Source of the DNA: Serratia sp. FDAARGOS_506
GTDB taxonomy: Bacteria > Pseudomonadota > Gammaproteobacteria > Enterobacterales > Enterobacteriaceae
NCBI RefSeq assembly: GCF_003812745.1
Contig: NZ_CP033831.1
Coordinates: 2,232,001 to 2,296,000 of the forward strand
Length of the DNA stretch: 64,000 bases
Reading direction: 5' to 3'
The notes beneath the pieces were generated by a model that saw nothing but the letters and a program-made list of their open reading frames with translations, had not been told where the DNA came from and ran no database searches. The translations under genes were made by a program, and so were the position numbers. Shown one piece after another: positions 46,084 through 57,015 of the stretch (positions within the stretch are counted from its first letter, which is position 1; each line of letters starts with the position of its first letter).

Positions 46084-46831
46084 TTTTACCGAACCTCTTT
46101 TCCATGTGTTGCACCAGCAGCGAAAGCAGGAAGGTGATGACCCAATAGACCAGCGAAATAGTCAGATAGGGCTCCCAATAGGTGGCGTAGGCGCCGGAGA
46201 CGGTGCGGGCGGCATAGGCCAGATCCGCCAGGCCGATGGCGGAGGCCAGCGAGGAATCCTTGACGATGGCGATGGCATTGTTGCCCAGCGGCGGCAGCAT
46301 GCGGCGGAAGGCCTGCGGCAGGATCACCTGGCGCATGGTCTTGCCGTAGCTCATGCCCAGTGAGCGCGAGGCCTCCATCTGGCCGCGGTCGATCGACTGG
46401 ATCCCGGCGCGGAAAATCTCCGATACATAGGCGCCGGCATTGAGCGTGATCGCCACCACGCAGGAGAGAAAGGCACCGTAGTCGGCGCGCAGCGCGCGGG
46501 CAAAATCGACGCTCATCAGGCCGCTGGTGACCAACAGGCCGTCGCGCGGGTTGATGAACAGCGGCACCAGCGCGAAGTGCACCACCATGATTTGTACGAA
46601 CAGCGGCGTGCCACGAAAGGCGCTGATGTAAATGCGCACCGGCCACTGAATACCGTAATACAGGATGGGTTTCCAGATGCCATGCGGCGCCTGCGCCAAA
46701 CGGCCCAGCCCGAGGATCAATCCCCAGGTGGTGCCGAGCAGCACGCAGATAATGGTGCATTTGATGGTCATCCAGGCGCCTTCCATAAACAGCGGCGCGT
46801 ATTCCTGGATGATCTCCCAGCGGAAGTTCAA
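46067..46831 (-). CDS. Polar amino acid ABC transporter, permease
   Basis: A 254-aa inner-membrane subunit of the HisMQ/GlnP type with about five helices. The EAA loop is visible as [29 protein letters not shown] near 165-193, which docks with the ATPase. [13 protein letters not shown] near 68-80 is the conserved family segment. Only one permease gene is present, so the transporter is expected to be a homodimer of it. Second gene of the unit, 69 bases after the binding protein. Confidence 0.9.
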   Translation of the reverse strand: MNFRWEIIQEYAPLFMEGAWMTIKCTIICVLLGTTWGLILGLGRLAQAPHGIWKPILYYGIQWPVRIYISAFRGTPLFVQIMVVHFALVPLFINPRDGLLVTSGLMSVDFARALRADYGAFLSCVVAITLNAGAYVSEIFRAGIQSIDRGQMEASRSLGMSYGKTMRQVILPQAFRRMLPPLGNNAIAIVKDSSLASAIGLADLAYAARTVSGAYATYWEPYLTISLVYWVITFLLSLLVQHMEKRFGKSDSRT

Positions 46832-46900
46832 AGGGTATTCCTTCTTGGTAGGCTGAAACGGTGGTGCGCCGACGGCCTGGTGGGCGCCGGCGACAAGGCA

Positions 46901-47671
46901 TTATTCCGCCGGCAGCGTCGGTACGTTGCTATCGAACCAGGTTTGGTAGATCTTGGCGTAGGTGCCGTCGGCGACGATCTTCTTCAGGCCGGCGTTGATC
47001 TTGTTACGCAGTTCGTCGTTGCCTTTGGCGACGGCGATGCCGAAATACTGGCGCTCGAACTTGGCGTCGGGCACCAGTTTGAAGGCTTTCTCCGGATGGG
47101 TCTTGATATAGAATTTGGCCACGCCGACGTCACCGACCGCCGCGCCGATGCCGTCTTCATACAGTTCCTGCAGCATCAGCGGGGTATTGTCGAAGCGCTT
47201 GATGGCGGTGCTGTTTTTGCCCAGTACGTCGGACACCACGATGTCGCCGGTGCTGGAGTTCACCACGCCGACCTTCAGCGCTTTCAGCGCGGCGATGGAG
47301 TCAACCGTCGAGTCTTGCGGCACCACGATAGCCTGCTCGGCCGGGAAGTAAGGCGCCGAAAAATCAACCATTTGTTTGCGCTTGTCGGTGATGGTGATGC
47401 CGGAAATGATGATGTCGCGATCGCCGGAATTCAACGTGGCGAAGATCCCTTCCCACGGCGTATTGATCAGTTTGATTTGGAAGCCTTCGGCCTTGGCCAC
47501 CGCTTTGATGATATCGATGTCGAAACCTTCCAGCTGTTTTTGGCTGTTTTCAAATTCGAACGGCCGATAGGTGCCGCCGGAACCGACGACGTAGGTAGGT
47601 TCAGCCGCCAACGCGGCCGTGGAGAAGGTGGCGGCCAGGCAGACGCCGATCAGAACTAAACGTTTTAACAT
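46901..47671 (-). CDS. Polar amino acid ABC transporter, periplasmic substrate-binding protein
   Basis: A 256-aa binding protein with a signal peptide of ~23 residues (cut after ALA). The mature start YVVGSGGTYRPFEFEN and the middle GISGITITDKR-type stretch (DIIISGITITDKRKQMVDFS near 85-104) are the family 3 solute-binding signatures. It resembles GlnH, but glutamine is only one candidate ligand. First gene of the three-gene leftward operon; a palindrome lies 40 bases upstream. Confidence 0.9.
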   Translation of the reverse strand: MLKRLVLIGVCLAATFSTAALAAEPTYVVGSGGTYRPFEFENSQKQLEGFDIDIIKAVAKAEGFQIKLINTPWEGIFATLNSGDRDIIISGITITDKRKQMVDFSAPYFPAEQAIVVPQDSTVDSIAALKALKVGVVNSSTGDIVVSDVLGKNSTAIKRFDNTPLMLQELYEDGIGAAVGDVGVAKFYIKTHPEKAFKLVPDAKFERQYFGIAVAKGNDELRNKINAGLKKIVADGTYAKIYQTWFDSNVPTLPAE

Positions 47672-48074
47672 CGCGATCCCCGATAATGAAAGGTTATATA
47701 TTGGAATTATTTATGCACTAGTAGTGCATAAAAATAAGCTTCAATGAATGAAAGTACAACCCCTGCATCAGGATTATTCCCTCTATGGTGTTAAATATTC
47801 ACTTTATGCGTTGCCGTGGCGCAAGCGATGGGTCAGGAAGCGGCGTTGCAGTGGTTCTTGCTGCATAATGGGTGAAGGGCAGTGTGTGTCTCATTGAAAA
47901 ACGTGTCGCGCGCATCGGGTGCAAGGGGCTTTTTTTGCCGCTTTCGCCGCGGATTTAGGCGATAAACTCGGGAACTCTTCATCCGTATTCTGAATTTGGC
48001 GTTGAAATGCCGCTCTCAGTGTGGAGTCCAACGAAAAGTTGTGGGATGATTGGTCGGTTTTTCAGGGGGCGGAG
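47672..48074. other. 403-bp divergent region between the ABC transporter and ftsB
   Basis: No gene. It contains the palindrome at 47711-47731. GTTGAAATGCCGCTCTCAGTG and the short upstream frame at 48007-48074 are not conserved features I recognise. The ftsB ribosome site GGGGGCGGAG ends the region. The stretch 47680-47800 is AT-rich. Confidence 0.5.
47711..47731. promoter_or_regulatory. 21-bp palindrome, possible operator of the ABC transporter
   Basis: TTATGCACT and AGTGCATAA, perfect 9-bp arms around AGT, 40 bases ahead of the binding-protein start. The half-site TGCACT resembles NtrC sites, but the arms are two bases too close for NtrC. The regulator is unknown. Confidence 0.6.
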
Positions 48075-48395
48075 ATGGGAAAACTTACGCTGCTATTGCT
48101 GGCATTGCTCGGTTGGTTACAGTATTCACTGTGGCTGGGCAAAAATGGTATTCACGATTACGTGCGGGTCAATGAAGACGTTGCGGTCCAGCAGGGCAAC
48201 AACGCCAAGTTGAAAGCGCGTAACGATCAGCTGTTTGCCGAAATCGATGATTTGAACGGCGGACAGGAAGCGATCGAAGAGCGTGCGCGTAATGAGCTGG
48301 GCATGATTAAGCCCGGTGAGACTTTCTATCGTCTGGTTCCTGACCAATCCAGACGCAACGCGGCGTCTTCCTCGCAAAACAACGCACAAAAATAA
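48075..48395 (+). CDS. ftsB: Cell division protein FtsB
   Basis: Bitopic divisome protein that joins FtsL and FtsQ. It has one TM helix (residues 3-20, [19 protein letters not shown]), then a coiled coil (about 30-70) and a short C-terminal domain with [15 protein letters not shown]. Length is 106 aa. The ATG at 48075 directly follows GGCGGAG; an upstream in-frame ATG would place 18 polar residues ahead of the TM helix. It is followed by ispD after 3 bases. Confidence 0.95.
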   Translation: MGKLTLLLLALLGWLQYSLWLGKNGIHDYVRVNEDVAVQQGNNAKLKARNDQLFAEIDDLNGGQEAIEERARNELGMIKPGETFYRLVPDQSRRNAASSSQNNAQK

Positions 48396-48398
48396 CGC

Positions 48399-49106
48399 AT
48401 GAATCACTCCGCAGGTACCTTTCCCTCGGTGATTGCCGTCCTGCCCGCTGCCGGTATCGGCAGCCGCATGCAGGCGGAATGCCCGAAGCAATATTTAACC
48501 ATCGGCCAACACAGCATCGTTGAACATGCCATCCACGCCCTGTTGCGCCATCCGCGCATTGAGCGGGTGATCGTGGCGATCGGCCCCGAAGATCGCCAGT
48601 TCGAACAGTTGCCGATCGCTCAGGATCCGCGGGTGATCGCCACCGAGGGCGGCAAGCAGCGCGCCGATTCGGTGATGGCCGGGCTGAAGCTGGCGGGCGA
48701 CGCGGACTGGGTGCTGGTGCATGATGCCGCACGCCCCTGCCTGCACGCCGACGATCTCGAGCGCCTGCTGGCGATTACCGCACACAGCAAGGTCGGCGGC
48801 ATTCTCGCCGCGCCGGTGCGCGACACCATGAAACGCGCCGAACCCGGCCGCGAAACTATCGCTCATACTGTCGAACGCCAGGATCTGTGGCACGCGCTGA
48901 CGCCGCAGCTGTTTCCGCTGCCGCTGCTTAAGCAGTGTCTGCAGCGCGCGCTGGATGAAGGTGCGAACGTCACCGACGAAGCCTCGGCGTTGGAGCATTG
49001 CGGTTATCATCCGCTGCTGATCGCAGGCCGGGCGGACAACATTAAAGTAACGCGGCCGGAGGATTTGGCGCTGGCGGCGTTCTATTTGACTCAGTTAGAC
49101 AATTAA
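48399..49106 (+). CDS. ispD: 2-C-methyl-D-erythritol 4-phosphate cytidylyltransferase IspD
   Basis: Third step of the MEP isoprenoid pathway: MEP and CTP to CDP-methylerythritol. The nucleotidyltransferase motif [18 protein letters not shown] lies at residues 11-28, HDAARPC near 108-114 and TDEASALE near 191-198. Length is 235 aa. In the ftsB-ispD-ispF unit. Confidence 0.97.
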   Translation: MNHSAGTFPSVIAVLPAAGIGSRMQAECPKQYLTIGQHSIVEHAIHALLRHPRIERVIVAIGPEDRQFEQLPIAQDPRVIATEGGKQRADSVMAGLKLAGDADWVLVHDAARPCLHADDLERLLAITAHSKVGGILAAPVRDTMKRAEPGRETIAHTVERQDLWHALTPQLFPLPLLKQCLQRALDEGANVTDEASALEHCGYHPLLIAGRADNIKVTRPEDLALAAFYLTQLDN

Positions 49107-49116
49107 GGAGCGCATC

Positions 49117-49590
49117 ATGCGTATCGGTCACGGTTTTGACGTACATAAATTCGGCGGCGAAGGCCCGTTGGTGATCGGCGGTGTTCGCATCCCTTACGAC
49201 AAAGGTTTGCTGGCCCACTCTGACGGTGACGTCGCGCTGCATGCCGCGACCGACGCCTTGCTGGGTGCGGCGGCGTTGGGCGATATCGGCAAACTGTTCC
49301 CCGATACCGATCCGGCCTTCAAAGGCGCCGACAGCCGCGAGTTGCTACGCGAAGCCTGGAAACGCATCCGCGCCAAGGGATACCGCCTCGGCAACCTCGA
49401 TATCACTATTATCGCCCAGGCGCCGAAAATGGCGCCGCACATCCCGCAGATGCGCGTCTTCCTGGCGGAAGATCTGCAGTGCCATATGGATGACGTCAAC
49501 GTGAAGGCCACGACCACCGAGCAGCTCGGTTTCACCGGGCGCGGCGAGGGTATCGCCTGTGAAGCGGTCGCCTTGCTGATCAAGGAATAA
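49117..49590 (+). CDS. ispF: 2-C-methyl-D-erythritol 2,4-cyclodiphosphate synthase IspF
   Basis: Forms the cyclodiphosphate in the MEP pathway. Zinc ligands lie in GHGFDVHKF (D8, H10) and H42 in [31 protein letters not shown] is the C-terminal signature. Length is 157 aa. It starts 10 bases after ispD and precedes truD by 4 bases. Confidence 0.97.
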   Translation: MRIGHGFDVHKFGGEGPLVIGGVRIPYDKGLLAHSDGDVALHAATDALLGAAALGDIGKLFPDTDPAFKGADSRELLREAWKRIRAKGYRLGNLDITIIAQAPKMAPHIPQMRVFLAEDLQCHMDDVNVKATTTEQLGFTGRGEGIACEAVALLIKE

Positions 49591-49594
49591 CCGC

Positions 49595-50641
49595 ATGGAT
49601 ATGGCGAATCTGACCTGGCTGCATGGCCGGCCGCAGAGCTCCGGGGTGTTGAAAGCCAATCCGGAAGATTTCGTGGTGGTGGAAGATCTGGGCTTCGCGC
49701 CGGACGGTGAGGGCGAGCACGTGCTGGTGAACATCCGTAAAAACGGCTGCAATACCCAGTTCGTGGCCGACTACCTGGCGCGCTTCGCCGGTATTCACGC
49801 CCGTTCCGTCAGCTATGCCGGTTTGAAGGATCGCCACGCGGTGACCGAACAGTGGTTCTGCTTGCACATGCCGGGTAAGGACACGCCGGATTTCTCCCGG
49901 TTTACGCTGGAAGGCTGCGAGGTGCTCTCGTACGCCCGCCACCTGCGTAAAATGCGCATCGGCAACCTGAAGGGCAACCATTTTACGTTGGTGTTGCGCC
50001 AGATTTCCGATCGGCAGGACGTGGAACGCCGCCTGCAGGCCATCTCCGCGCAGGGTGTACCGAACTACTTCGGCAGCCAGCGTTTCGGTCGTGGCGGCAA
50101 CAACCTGGTGATGGCGCGCCGCTGGGCGAATGACGAAATTCGCGTCAAAGAGCGCAGCAAGCGCAGTTTCTACCTGTCCGCCAGCCGCAGCGCGTTGTTT
50201 AATCAGGTCGCGAGCAGGCGCCTGGCCGACGGCCTGCAGCGCACCGTGCTGGAAGGTGACGCCCTGCAGCTGAGCGGCCGCGGCAGCTGGTTTGTCGCCA
50301 AAGCTGATGAGTTGGTGACGCTGCAACAGCGCTTGGATGCCGGTGAGCTGGTTGTCACCGCGACCTTGCCGGGCGACGGCGAGCCGGGTACTGCCGGCGA
50401 TGCGTTGGTATTTGAACAGCAATGCTTGGCTGAGCAGCCGGAATTGCTTACGCTTTTAAAGCGCGAGCGTGTCGAACCCGCTCGTCGGGCCCTGCTGTTG
50501 CAGCCGCAAAATTTGCAGTGGGACTGGTGGGATGACGTTACCGTGGAACTGCGCTTCTGGCTGCCGGCAGGCAGCTTCGCCACCAGCGTAGTTCGCGAGA
50601 TCATGCAGCAGGATGACAGTGATGCGGATATTGCTGAGTAA
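49595..50641 (+). CDS. truD: tRNA pseudouridine(13) synthase TruD
   Basis: Converts U13 of tRNA-Glu to pseudouridine. The catalytic aspartate is D79 in [20 protein letters not shown] near 149-157 and the TRUD insertion domain follow. Length is 348 aa; a second ATG six bases later would give 346. It overlaps the surE start by 20 bases. Confidence 0.95.
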   Translation: MDMANLTWLHGRPQSSGVLKANPEDFVVVEDLGFAPDGEGEHVLVNIRKNGCNTQFVADYLARFAGIHARSVSYAGLKDRHAVTEQWFCLHMPGKDTPDFSRFTLEGCEVLSYARHLRKMRIGNLKGNHFTLVLRQISDRQDVERRLQAISAQGVPNYFGSQRFGRGGNNLVMARRWANDEIRVKERSKRSFYLSASRSALFNQVASRRLADGLQRTVLEGDALQLSGRGSWFVAKADELVTLQQRLDAGELVVTATLPGDGEPGTAGDALVFEQQCLAEQPELLTLLKRERVEPARRALLLQPQNLQWDWWDDVTVELRFWLPAGSFATSVVREIMQQDDSDADIAE

Positions 50642-51383
50642 CGATGACGGCGTCAGCGCCCCGGGCATTCAGGTGCTGGCGGCGGCGCTGCGGGAATTCG
50701 CCGAGGTGCAGGTCGTGGCGCCGGATCGTAACCGCAGCGGCTCTTCCAATGCCCTGACGCTGGAATCGCCGCTGCGCACGCAGACGCTGGACAACGGTGA
50801 TATCGCTGTGCTGCAGGGGACGCCGACCGACTGTGTCTATCTTGGCGTCAATGCGCTGATGCGCCCGGCGCCGGATATCGTGGTCTCCGGCATCAACGCC
50901 GGGCCGAATTTGGGCGATGACGTCATCTACTCCGGCACCGTCGCAGCGGCGATGGAGGGCCGGCATCTGGGGCTGCCCGCGTTGGCGGTGTCGCTGAACG
51001 GCCACCAACATTATGCGACCGCCGCCGTCATTACCTGCCGCATCCTGCGCGCGCTGCAGCGCGAACCGTTGCGTACCGGAAAAATTCTGAATATCAACGT
51101 TCCGGATCTGCCGCTGGCGGAGATTAAAGGCCTGCGCGTTACCCGTTGCGGCAGCCGTCACCCCGCCGATAAGGTCTTCTGCCAGCAAGATCCGCGCGGA
51201 CAAAATCTCTACTGGATCGGGCCGCCTGGTGATAAATTTGATGTCGGGCCGGATACCGACTTTGCGGCGGTGGAACAAGGCTATGTGGCGATCACGCCGC
51301 TACAGGTGGATTTGACCGCCTACGCGGCGCAGGAAGTCGTGAAAACATGGTTAACCAAGGCAGAGGTTAGCGGGGAATGGTGA
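50622..51383 (+). CDS. surE: 5'/3'-nucleotidase SurE
   Basis: Metal-dependent phosphatase acting on nucleoside monophosphates and short polyphosphate, linked to stationary-phase survival. The metal motif NDDG (N7, D8, D9) follows the start; S39 and N91-type residues are in RNRSGSSN and SGINAGPN. From ATG 50622 it is 253 aa, equal to E. coli; the ATG at 50613 lies in the AGGATG ribosome site. It is embedded in the end of truD and overlaps pcm by 7 bases. Confidence 0.95.
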   Translation: MRILLSNDDGVSAPGIQVLAAALREFAEVQVVAPDRNRSGSSNALTLESPLRTQTLDNGDIAVLQGTPTDCVYLGVNALMRPAPDIVVSGINAGPNLGDDVIYSGTVAAAMEGRHLGLPALAVSLNGHQHYATAAVITCRILRALQREPLRTGKILNINVPDLPLAEIKGLRVTRCGSRHPADKVFCQQDPRGQNLYWIGPPGDKFDVGPDTDFAAVEQGYVAITPLQVDLTAYAAQEVVKTWLTKAEVSGEW

Positions 51384-52003
51384 ACAAGCGTATGCAAACA
51401 TTGCTGGCGCAGCTGCGGCAGCAGGGGATCCGGGACGAAAAGCTGCTGCGGGCGATCGAAGCCGTGCCGCGCGAGCGTTTTGTTGACGAAGCGCTGGATC
51501 ATAAGGCCTACGAAAACACTGCGCTGCCGATCGGTTCCGGCCAGACCATTTCTCAGCCTTATATGGTGGCGCGGATGACCGAGCTGCTGAACCTGAAGCC
51601 CACTTCACGGGTGCTGGAGATCGGTACCGGTTCTGGTTATCAAACCGCAATCCTGGCACATCTGGTACAACACGTTTGTTCCGTCGAGCGCATCAAGGGG
51701 CTGCAGTGGCAGGCCAAGCGCCGCCTGAAGCAGCTCGATCTTCACAATGTTTCCACCCGCCACGGCGACGGCTGGCAAGGTTGGGCGTCGCGTGGCCCGT
51801 TCGATGCCATCATCGTCACTGCCGCGCCGCCGGAGATCCCTCAGGCGCTGGTGGAACAATTGGACGACGGCGGTATTTTGGTGCTGCCGGTGGGCGAGCA
51901 GGCTCAAACCCTCAAACGTATTCAGCGCCATGGCAACGAGTTCGTTGTCGATGCGGTAGAAGCGGTGCGCTTTGTACCGCTGGTGAAAGGCGAACTGGCC
52001 TAG
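51377..52003 (+). CDS. pcm: Protein-L-isoaspartate O-methyltransferase
   Basis: SAM-dependent repair enzyme that methylates isoaspartyl residues in ageing proteins. SAM-binding motif I is [13 protein letters not shown] near residues 80-92, and the substrate loop [14 protein letters not shown] lies near 56-69. Length is 208 aa. It begins inside the surE end and is the last gene before nlpD. Confidence 0.97.
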   Translation: MVNKRMQTLLAQLRQQGIRDEKLLRAIEAVPRERFVDEALDHKAYENTALPIGSGQTISQPYMVARMTELLNLKPTSRVLEIGTGSGYQTAILAHLVQHVCSVERIKGLQWQAKRRLKQLDLHNVSTRHGDGWQGWASRGPFDAIIVTAAPPEIPQALVEQLDDGGILVLPVGEQAQTLKRIQRHGNEFVVDAVEAVRFVPLVKGELA

Positions 52004-52310
52004 CGATTGTCTGATTTTTCGACCGTATGCAAAATCTGTTGCACTTTCATCACGTCCGGATAAGGTTTTCTCGTTCCAATCAGGTTAATTTTCACTAGAA
52101 TTGGCCTTTCTACGTAGTTGTCTTATGGTGCGGCAACGCCAATGTAGTTAGCATTGGCGCGCGTTTTGATGCTCCGGCGGGAGATGACCTGGCGTTCAGG
52201 GATCGGCCGGCGGCGCCTTTACATCGCAGGGACTGGGAAGTGGCAAAAGCTCGGCTACGATGTAAAGGGTATTTTGGATATATCACTGATATTGCTGTCA
52301 TGGGGGTAGC
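52004..52310 (+). other. 307-bp region between pcm and nlpD
   Basis: No gene. It has an inverted repeat CGCCAATG/CATTGGCG (7-nt loop) at 52137-52159, followed by a weak GTTTTG, about 130 bases after pcm. This may be a weak terminator for pcm or an operator for nlpD. The start of nlpD is preceded by GGGGGT. Confidence 0.5.
52137..52159 (+). repeat. Inverted repeat upstream of nlpD
   Basis: CGCCAATG, 7-nt loop TAGTTAG, CATTGGCG. Perfect arms of 8 bp; T tract poor. Role undecided between terminator and operator. Confidence 0.55.
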
Positions 52311-53327
52311 ATGAGCACGGGAAGCCCAATGATTACGTTACGCCGCGTAGCGGTGTGTACGATGGTAAGTTTGTGGTTGGCGGGTTGTACGAACAATGCC
52401 TCGACGTCGGCCCCTATCAGCAGCGTGGGCGGCGGCGGTGCCGTTCCGTCAGGCAATAATAATGGCGGGGCGCAGCAAGTGAGCCCTGAGGGCCGCATTG
52501 TCTATAACCGCAGTTATAACGCTATCCCTAAAGGGAGCTACAGCGGCGGCGAAACTTATACGGTCAAGCGCGGCGACACGCTGTTTTACATCGCCTGGAT
52601 CACCGGTAACGATTTTCGCGACCTGGCGCAGCGCAACAATATTCCCGAGCCATACAGCCTGAATGTTGGCCAAACCATTCAACTTGGTAATGGTTCTGCC
52701 AACGGCGGCGGCGGCATGCTGGCGACGACAGACGCGACCAAAGGCGGTGTTCCGAAGCCACCTTCCAGCTCCCAGATCCAGACGGCAACGGTTGATTCTC
52801 AATCAACTAACGCGTATTCTGAAAACTCGGGTAAACAGAATGTAGGTAAGATGTTACCTACAGCGGGTGCCGCAGCGGTTGGGACCGCGACTGCACCTGT
52901 TACCGCACCGGAAGCCGCTCCACCTGTGAGCAGCACCGTCAGCAACAGTTCTCCGGTCAGTACCTGGAGATGGCCGACTGACGGTAAGATTATTGATAAC
53001 TTTTCCTCATCAGAAGGTGGGAATAAGGGCGTCGATATCGCCGGTTCCCGTGGGCAGCCTATCTTCGCTACCGCCGATGGCCGCGTAGTGTATGCAGGCA
53101 ACGCTTTACGGGGTTACGGTAATCTAATCATCATCAAACACAATGATGATTACCTGAGCGCCTACGCTCATAACGACACAATGCTGGTCCGGGAACAACA
53201 AGAAGTGAAGGCGGGTCAAAAAATAGCCACCATGGGTAGCACCGGTACCAGTTCAGTACGTTTGCATTTTGAAATTCGTTACAAGGGGAAATCCGTAAAC
53301 CCGCTGCGTTATCTTCCGCAGCGATAG
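52311..53327 (+). CDS. nlpD: Lipoprotein NlpD, activator of amidase AmiC
   Basis: Outer-membrane lipoprotein that activates AmiC at the septum for daughter-cell separation. The lipobox LAGC has its lipidated Cys at residue 26. A LysM domain lies at about 84-127 ([15 protein letters not shown]), then a low-complexity linker rich in Thr/Ser/Ala/Pro to ~225, then a LytM/M23 domain to the end that lacks the full zinc set, as expected for an activator. Length is 338 aa. In relatives the main rpoS promoter lies inside this gene. Confidence 0.95.
   Translation: MSTGSPMITLRRVAVCTMVSLWLAGCTNNASTSAPISSVGGGGAVPSGNNNGGAQQVSPEGRIVYNRSYNAIPKGSYSGGETYTVKRGDTLFYIAWITGNDFRDLAQRNNIPEPYSLNVGQTIQLGNGSANGGGGMLATTDATKGGVPKPPSSSQIQTATVDSQSTNAYSENSGKQNVGKMLPTAGAAAVGTATAPVTAPEAAPPVSSTVSNSSPVSTWRWPTDGKIIDNFSSSEGGNKGVDIAGSRGQPIFATADGRVVYAGNALRGYGNLIIIKHNDDYLSAYAHNDTMLVREQQEVKAGQKIATMGSTGTSSVRLHFEIRYKGKSVNPLRYLPQR
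53269..53302 (+). promoter_or_regulatory. sRNA target in the rpoS mRNA leader
   Basis: The stretch TTGAAATTCGTTACAAGG, continuing through GGAAATCC to GTAAACCC, matches the E. coli rpoS leader segment that pairs with DsrA, RprA and ArcZ to free the ribosome site. It lies inside the end of nlpD, 80-113 bases ahead of rpoS. The downstream strand ATCACGGGTAGGAGC near the rpoS start is also kept. sRNA control is inferred from this conservation. Confidence 0.7.
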
Positions 53328-53381
53328 ATTGGGCAGAATACGCTGAGATTCTGCTCGCGGTATCACGGGTAGGAGCAGCAT

Positions 53382-54380
53382 ATGAGCCAAAATACGCTGA
53401 AAGTTAACGAGTTACATGATGATGCGGATTTCGACGAGAATGGAGCTGAGGCCGAGTCGTTTGATGAAAAAGCGCTGGTAGAAGAAGAGACCAGCGAGAA
53501 CGATTTAGCGGAAGAAGAGCTGTTGTCTCAAGGCGTTACGCAACGCGTATTGGATGCGACGCAGCTCTATCTGGGTGAGATCGGTTATTCACCTCTGCTG
53601 ACCGCAGAGGAAGAAGTCTATTTTGCGCGGCGAGCTCTGCGCGGTGACGTGCCGTCCCGCCGCCGCATGATTGAAAGCAACCTGCGGCTGGTGGTGAAAA
53701 TCGCCCGCCGCTACAGCAACCGCGGTCTGGCGCTGCTGGATCTGATCGAAGAAGGTAACCTCGGTCTGATTCGCGCAGTGGAAAAATTTGATCCGGAACG
53801 CGGTTTCCGCTTCTCCACTTACGCAACCTGGTGGATCCGTCAGACGATTGAACGGGCAATCATGAACCAAACCCGTACCATTCGTTTGCCTATCCATATC
53901 GTCAAAGAACTGAATGTCTATCTGCGCACCGCGCGCGAGCTTTCTCATAAACTGGATCATGAACCGAGCGCTGAAGAGATTGCCGAGCAACTCGACAAGC
54001 CGGTGGATGATGTCAGCCGCATGCTGCGCCTGAATGAGCGCATCACTTCGGTGGATACGCCGCTGGGCGGGGATTCTGAGAAAGCGCTGTTGGACATTCT
54101 GGCCGACGAAAAGGACAACGGGCCTGAAGACACCACGCAAGACGACGATATGAAGCAAAGCATCGTCAAATGGTTGTTCGAACTGAACGCCAAACAGCGT
54201 GAAGTGTTGGCGCGTCGTTTCGGCCTGCTGGGCTATGAAGCGGCGACGCTGGAAGACGTAGGCCGGGAGATTGGCCTGACGCGCGAGCGCGTCCGTCAGA
54301 TTCAGGTTGAAGGTCTGCGCCGTCTGCGTGAGATTCTGCAGATGCAGGGCTTGAGCATCGAGGCGCTGTTCCGCGAATAA
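53382..54380 (+). CDS. rpoS: RNA polymerase sigma factor RpoS (sigma-38)
   Basis: General stress and stationary-phase sigma factor, 332 aa. Region 1.2/2 includes [21 protein letters not shown] and the -10-binding [21 protein letters not shown] near 146-166. Region 4 near the C-terminus holds the helix-turn-helix [18 protein letters not shown]. The acidic N-terminal segment is two residues longer than in E. coli. The GGAGCAGCAT ribosome site sits in the regulated leader. It is convergent with mutS. Confidence 0.98.
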   Translation: MSQNTLKVNELHDDADFDENGAEAESFDEKALVEEETSENDLAEEELLSQGVTQRVLDATQLYLGEIGYSPLLTAEEEVYFARRALRGDVPSRRRMIESNLRLVVKIARRYSNRGLALLDLIEEGNLGLIRAVEKFDPERGFRFSTYATWWIRQTIERAIMNQTRTIRLPIHIVKELNVYLRTARELSHKLDHEPSAEEIAEQLDKPVDDVSRMLRLNERITSVDTPLGGDSEKALLDILADEKDNGPEDTTQDDDMKQSIVKWLFELNAKQREVLARRFGLLGYEAATLEDVGREIGLTRERVRQIQVEGLRRLREILQMQGLSIEALFRE

Positions 54381-54406
54381 CGCCGGTTGTTGAACCGCAT
54401 CAAATA

Positions 54407-54437
54407 AAAACGGTGAGCATGATGCTCACCGTTTTTT
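54407..54437. terminator. Bidirectional terminator between rpoS and mutS
   Basis: AAAACGGTGAGCAT and ATGCTCACCGTTTT, near-perfect 14-bp arms, A run on one side and seven T on the other. Confidence 0.92.
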
Positions 54438-54459
54438 TATGCCCGCGTTTGGCGCCAGA

Positions 54460-57015
54460 CTACACCATATTTTTCAGCCGGTAGATCCATTCCAGAGCCT
54501 GGCGAGGCGACAGGGAATCCGGATCCAGCGCCTCCAGAGCTTCTACCGCCGGCGAGGTCTCTTCCTGCAGCAGCGTCATCTGGGTGGCATCGACGCTGCC
54601 CGAGGCGGTGTGGCTGGAGATAGACTCCAGCTCGCGCAGCTTCTGACGGGCGCGCTTGATGACGTCGCGCGGCACGCCGGCCAATGCGGCGACCGCCAGG
54701 CCATAGCTTTTGCTGGCGGCACCGTCCTGCACGCTGTGCATGAAGGCGATGGTGTCGCCATGTTCGAGCGCGTCCAGATGCACATTGACTACGCCTTCCA
54801 TTTTCTCCGGCAGTGTCGTCAGCTCGAAGTAGTGGGTGGCGAACAGCGTCATCGCCTTGATGCGGTTAGCCAGGTTCTCGGCACAGGCCCAGGCCAACGA
54901 CAGGCCGTCGTAGGTGGAGGTACCGCGGCCGATTTCATCCATCAACACCAGGCTGTGCTCGGTGGCGTTGTGCAGGATGTTGGCGGTTTCGGTCATCTCC
55001 ACCATGAAGGTGGAGCGGCCGGAAGCCAGATCGTCCGCCGCGCCGACGCGGGTGAAGATGCGATCCACCGGGCCGATGGTGGCCTTGGTGGCGGGGACGT
55101 AACTGCCGATGTGCGCCATCAGCACAATCAGCGCCGTTTGTCGCATATAGGTGCTTTTACCGCCCATGTTCGGGCCGGTGATGATCAGCATGCGGCGCTG
55201 TGGCGACAGGGTGAGCGGGTTGGAGATAAACGGCTCGCTCAGCACCTGCTCCACCACCGGGTGGCGGCCTTCGGTAATGCGGATCCCCGGCTGCTCGCTC
55301 ATGGTCGGGCAAGCGTAGTTCAGGGTATCGGCGCGCTCGGCCAGGTTGGCCAGCACGTCCAGCTCGGCCAGTGCGGCGGCGCTTTGCTGCAATTCCGCCA
55401 GGTGCGGCAGCAGCAGATCGAACAGCTCGTCGTACAGGCTTTTCTCGATCGCCAGCGCCTTGCCCTTGGAGGTGAGCACTTTGTCTTCGTACTCTTTCAA
55501 TTCCGGGATGATGTAGCGCTCGGCGTTTTTCAGCGTCTGGCGTCGCACATAGTGGATCGGCACCAGGTGGCTTTGGCCGCGGCTGACCTGAATGTAGTAG
55601 CCGTGTACGCCGTTGAAGCCGACCTTGAGCGTATCCAGCCCCAGCTTTTCACGCTCGCGGATTTCCAGCCGGTCGAGGTAGTCGCTGGCGCCGTCGGCCA
55701 ATGCGCGCCACTCGTCCAGTTCGCTGTTGTAACCGGGGGCGATCACGCCGCCGTCGCGTACCAGCACCGGCGGCGATTCAATGACCGCGCGTTCCAGCAG
55801 TTCGCGCAGCTCGTCGAATTGGCCCACCTGCGACAGCAACTGCTGTACGTGTGGGGTATCCACGTTTTGTAGCAGCGCGCGGATGTCCGGCAGTTGCTGG
55901 AAAGCATGCCGCATGCGCGCCAGATCGCGCGGGCGGGCGGTGCGCAGCGCCAGACGCGCCAGAATTCGCTCCTGATCGCCTACCTGACGCAGCGAAGGCT
56001 GCAGATCGGTGAACAGGTCCTGCAATGCGCCGATCGCCTGTTGGCGGGCGGTGAGAACCTTGATATCGCGGGTCGGCATGTGCAGCCAGCGTTTCAGCAT
56101 GCGGCTGCCCATTGGCGTGACTGTGCGATCGAGGATCGCCGCCAGCGTGTTGTCGCTGCCGCCGGACAGGCTCTGCGTCAGTTCCAGGTTGCGGCGGGTC
56201 GCGGCGTCCATGATGATGCCGTCCTGCTGGCGTTCCATGGTGATGCCGCGAATGTGCGGCAGTGAAGTGCGCTGGGTATCTTTGACGTACTGCAGCAGGC
56301 AGCCGGCGGCGCGCAGCGCCTGATGCGCCTGTTCGACGCCGAAACCGGTCAGGTCGCGGGTGCCGAACTGCAGGTTGAGCTGCTGACGCGCGGTCTCAAG
56401 CTCGAATTCCCACAGCGGGCGACGGCGCAGGCCGTGGCGCTGTTCGATCAGCGCCATTTGTTCGAAGGTTTCCGGGTAGAGCAGCTCGGCCGGATTGGTG
56501 CGCTGCAGCTCGGCGGCCATGGTTTCCAGATCCTGCGGCTCGGCGACGCGGAAGCGGCCGGAGCTGACGTCCAGGGTGGCGTAACCGAAGCCGCGCGCAT
56601 CCTGCCAGATCGCCGCCAGCAGGTTGTCCTGACGCTCTTGCAGCAACGCTTCGTCGGTGATGGTGCCGGGGGTGACGATACGCACCACTTTGCGCTCGAC
56701 CGGCCCTTTGCTGGTGGCCGGATCGCCGATCTGCTCGCAGATGGCGACGGACTCGCCGAGCTGCACCAGCTTGGCCAGGTAGTTCTCCACCGCGTGGTGC
56801 GGCACGCCGGCCATCGGGATGGGTTCACCCGCCGAGGCGCCGCGTTTGGTCAGCGAGATATCCAGCAGTTGGGAAGCGCGCTTGGCGTCGTCGTAAAACA
56901 GCTCGTAGAAGTCGCCCATGCGGTAGAACAGCAGGATTTCAGGATGCTGGGCCTTGAGGCGCAGGTACTGCTGCATCATCGGCGTATGCGAATCGAGTTT
57001 ATCGGTGCTATTCAT
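54460..57015 (-). CDS. mutS: DNA mismatch repair protein MutS
   Basis: Mismatch-recognition ATPase of methyl-directed repair. F36 and E38 (GDFYELF) that wedge into the mismatch are at the E. coli numbers when the ATG at 57013-57015 is used. The ATPase domain has Walker [11 protein letters not shown] near 613, Walker [13 protein letters not shown] and the TFATHYFE-type LFATHYFEL motif. Length is 851 aa. The C-terminal tetramerisation region is present. Convergent with rpoS, as in other enterobacteria. Confidence 0.97.
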   Translation of the reverse strand: MNSTDKLDSHTPMMQQYLRLKAQHPEILLFYRMGDFYELFYDDAKRASQLLDISLTKRGASAGEPIPMAGVPHHAVENYLAKLVQLGESVAICEQIGDPATSKGPVERKVVRIVTPGTITDEALLQERQDNLLAAIWQDARGFGYATLDVSSGRFRVAEPQDLETMAAELQRTNPAELLYPETFEQMALIEQRHGLRRRPLWEFELETARQQLNLQFGTRDLTGFGVEQAHQALRAAGCLLQYVKDTQRTSLPHIRGITMERQQDGIIMDAATRRNLELTQSLSGGSDNTLAAILDRTVTPMGSRMLKRWLHMPTRDIKVLTARQQAIGALQDLFTDLQPSLRQVGDQERILARLALRTARPRDLARMRHAFQQLPDIRALLQNVDTPHVQQLLSQVGQFDELRELLERAVIESPPVLVRDGGVIAPGYNSELDEWRALADGASDYLDRLEIREREKLGLDTLKVGFNGVHGYYIQVSRGQSHLVPIHYVRRQTLKNAERYIIPELKEYEDKVLTSKGKALAIEKSLYDELFDLLLPHLAELQQSAAALAELDVLANLAERADTLNYACPTMSEQPGIRITEGRHPVVEQVLSEPFISNPLTLSPQRRMLIITGPNMGGKSTYMRQTALIVLMAHIGSYVPATKATIGPVDRIFTRVGAADDLASGRSTFMVEMTETANILHNATEHSLVLMDEIGRGTSTYDGLSLAWACAENLANRIKAMTLFATHYFELTTLPEKMEGVVNVHLDALEHGDTIAFMHSVQDGAASKSYGLAVAALAGVPRDVIKRARQKLRELESISSHTASGSVDATQMTLLQEETSPAVEALEALDPDSLSPRQALEWIYRLKNMV

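Noticed and set aside
47714-47728. NtrC site at the ABC transporter palindrome
   Set aside because: Half-sites TGCACT/AGTGCA fit, but the spacing is 3 bases rather than the 5 of the NtrC consensus, and no sigma-54 promoter was found next to it.
54439-55872. A 477-codon plus-strand frame opposite mutS
   Set aside because: Antisense shadow, starting right after the rpoS terminator and without family features.
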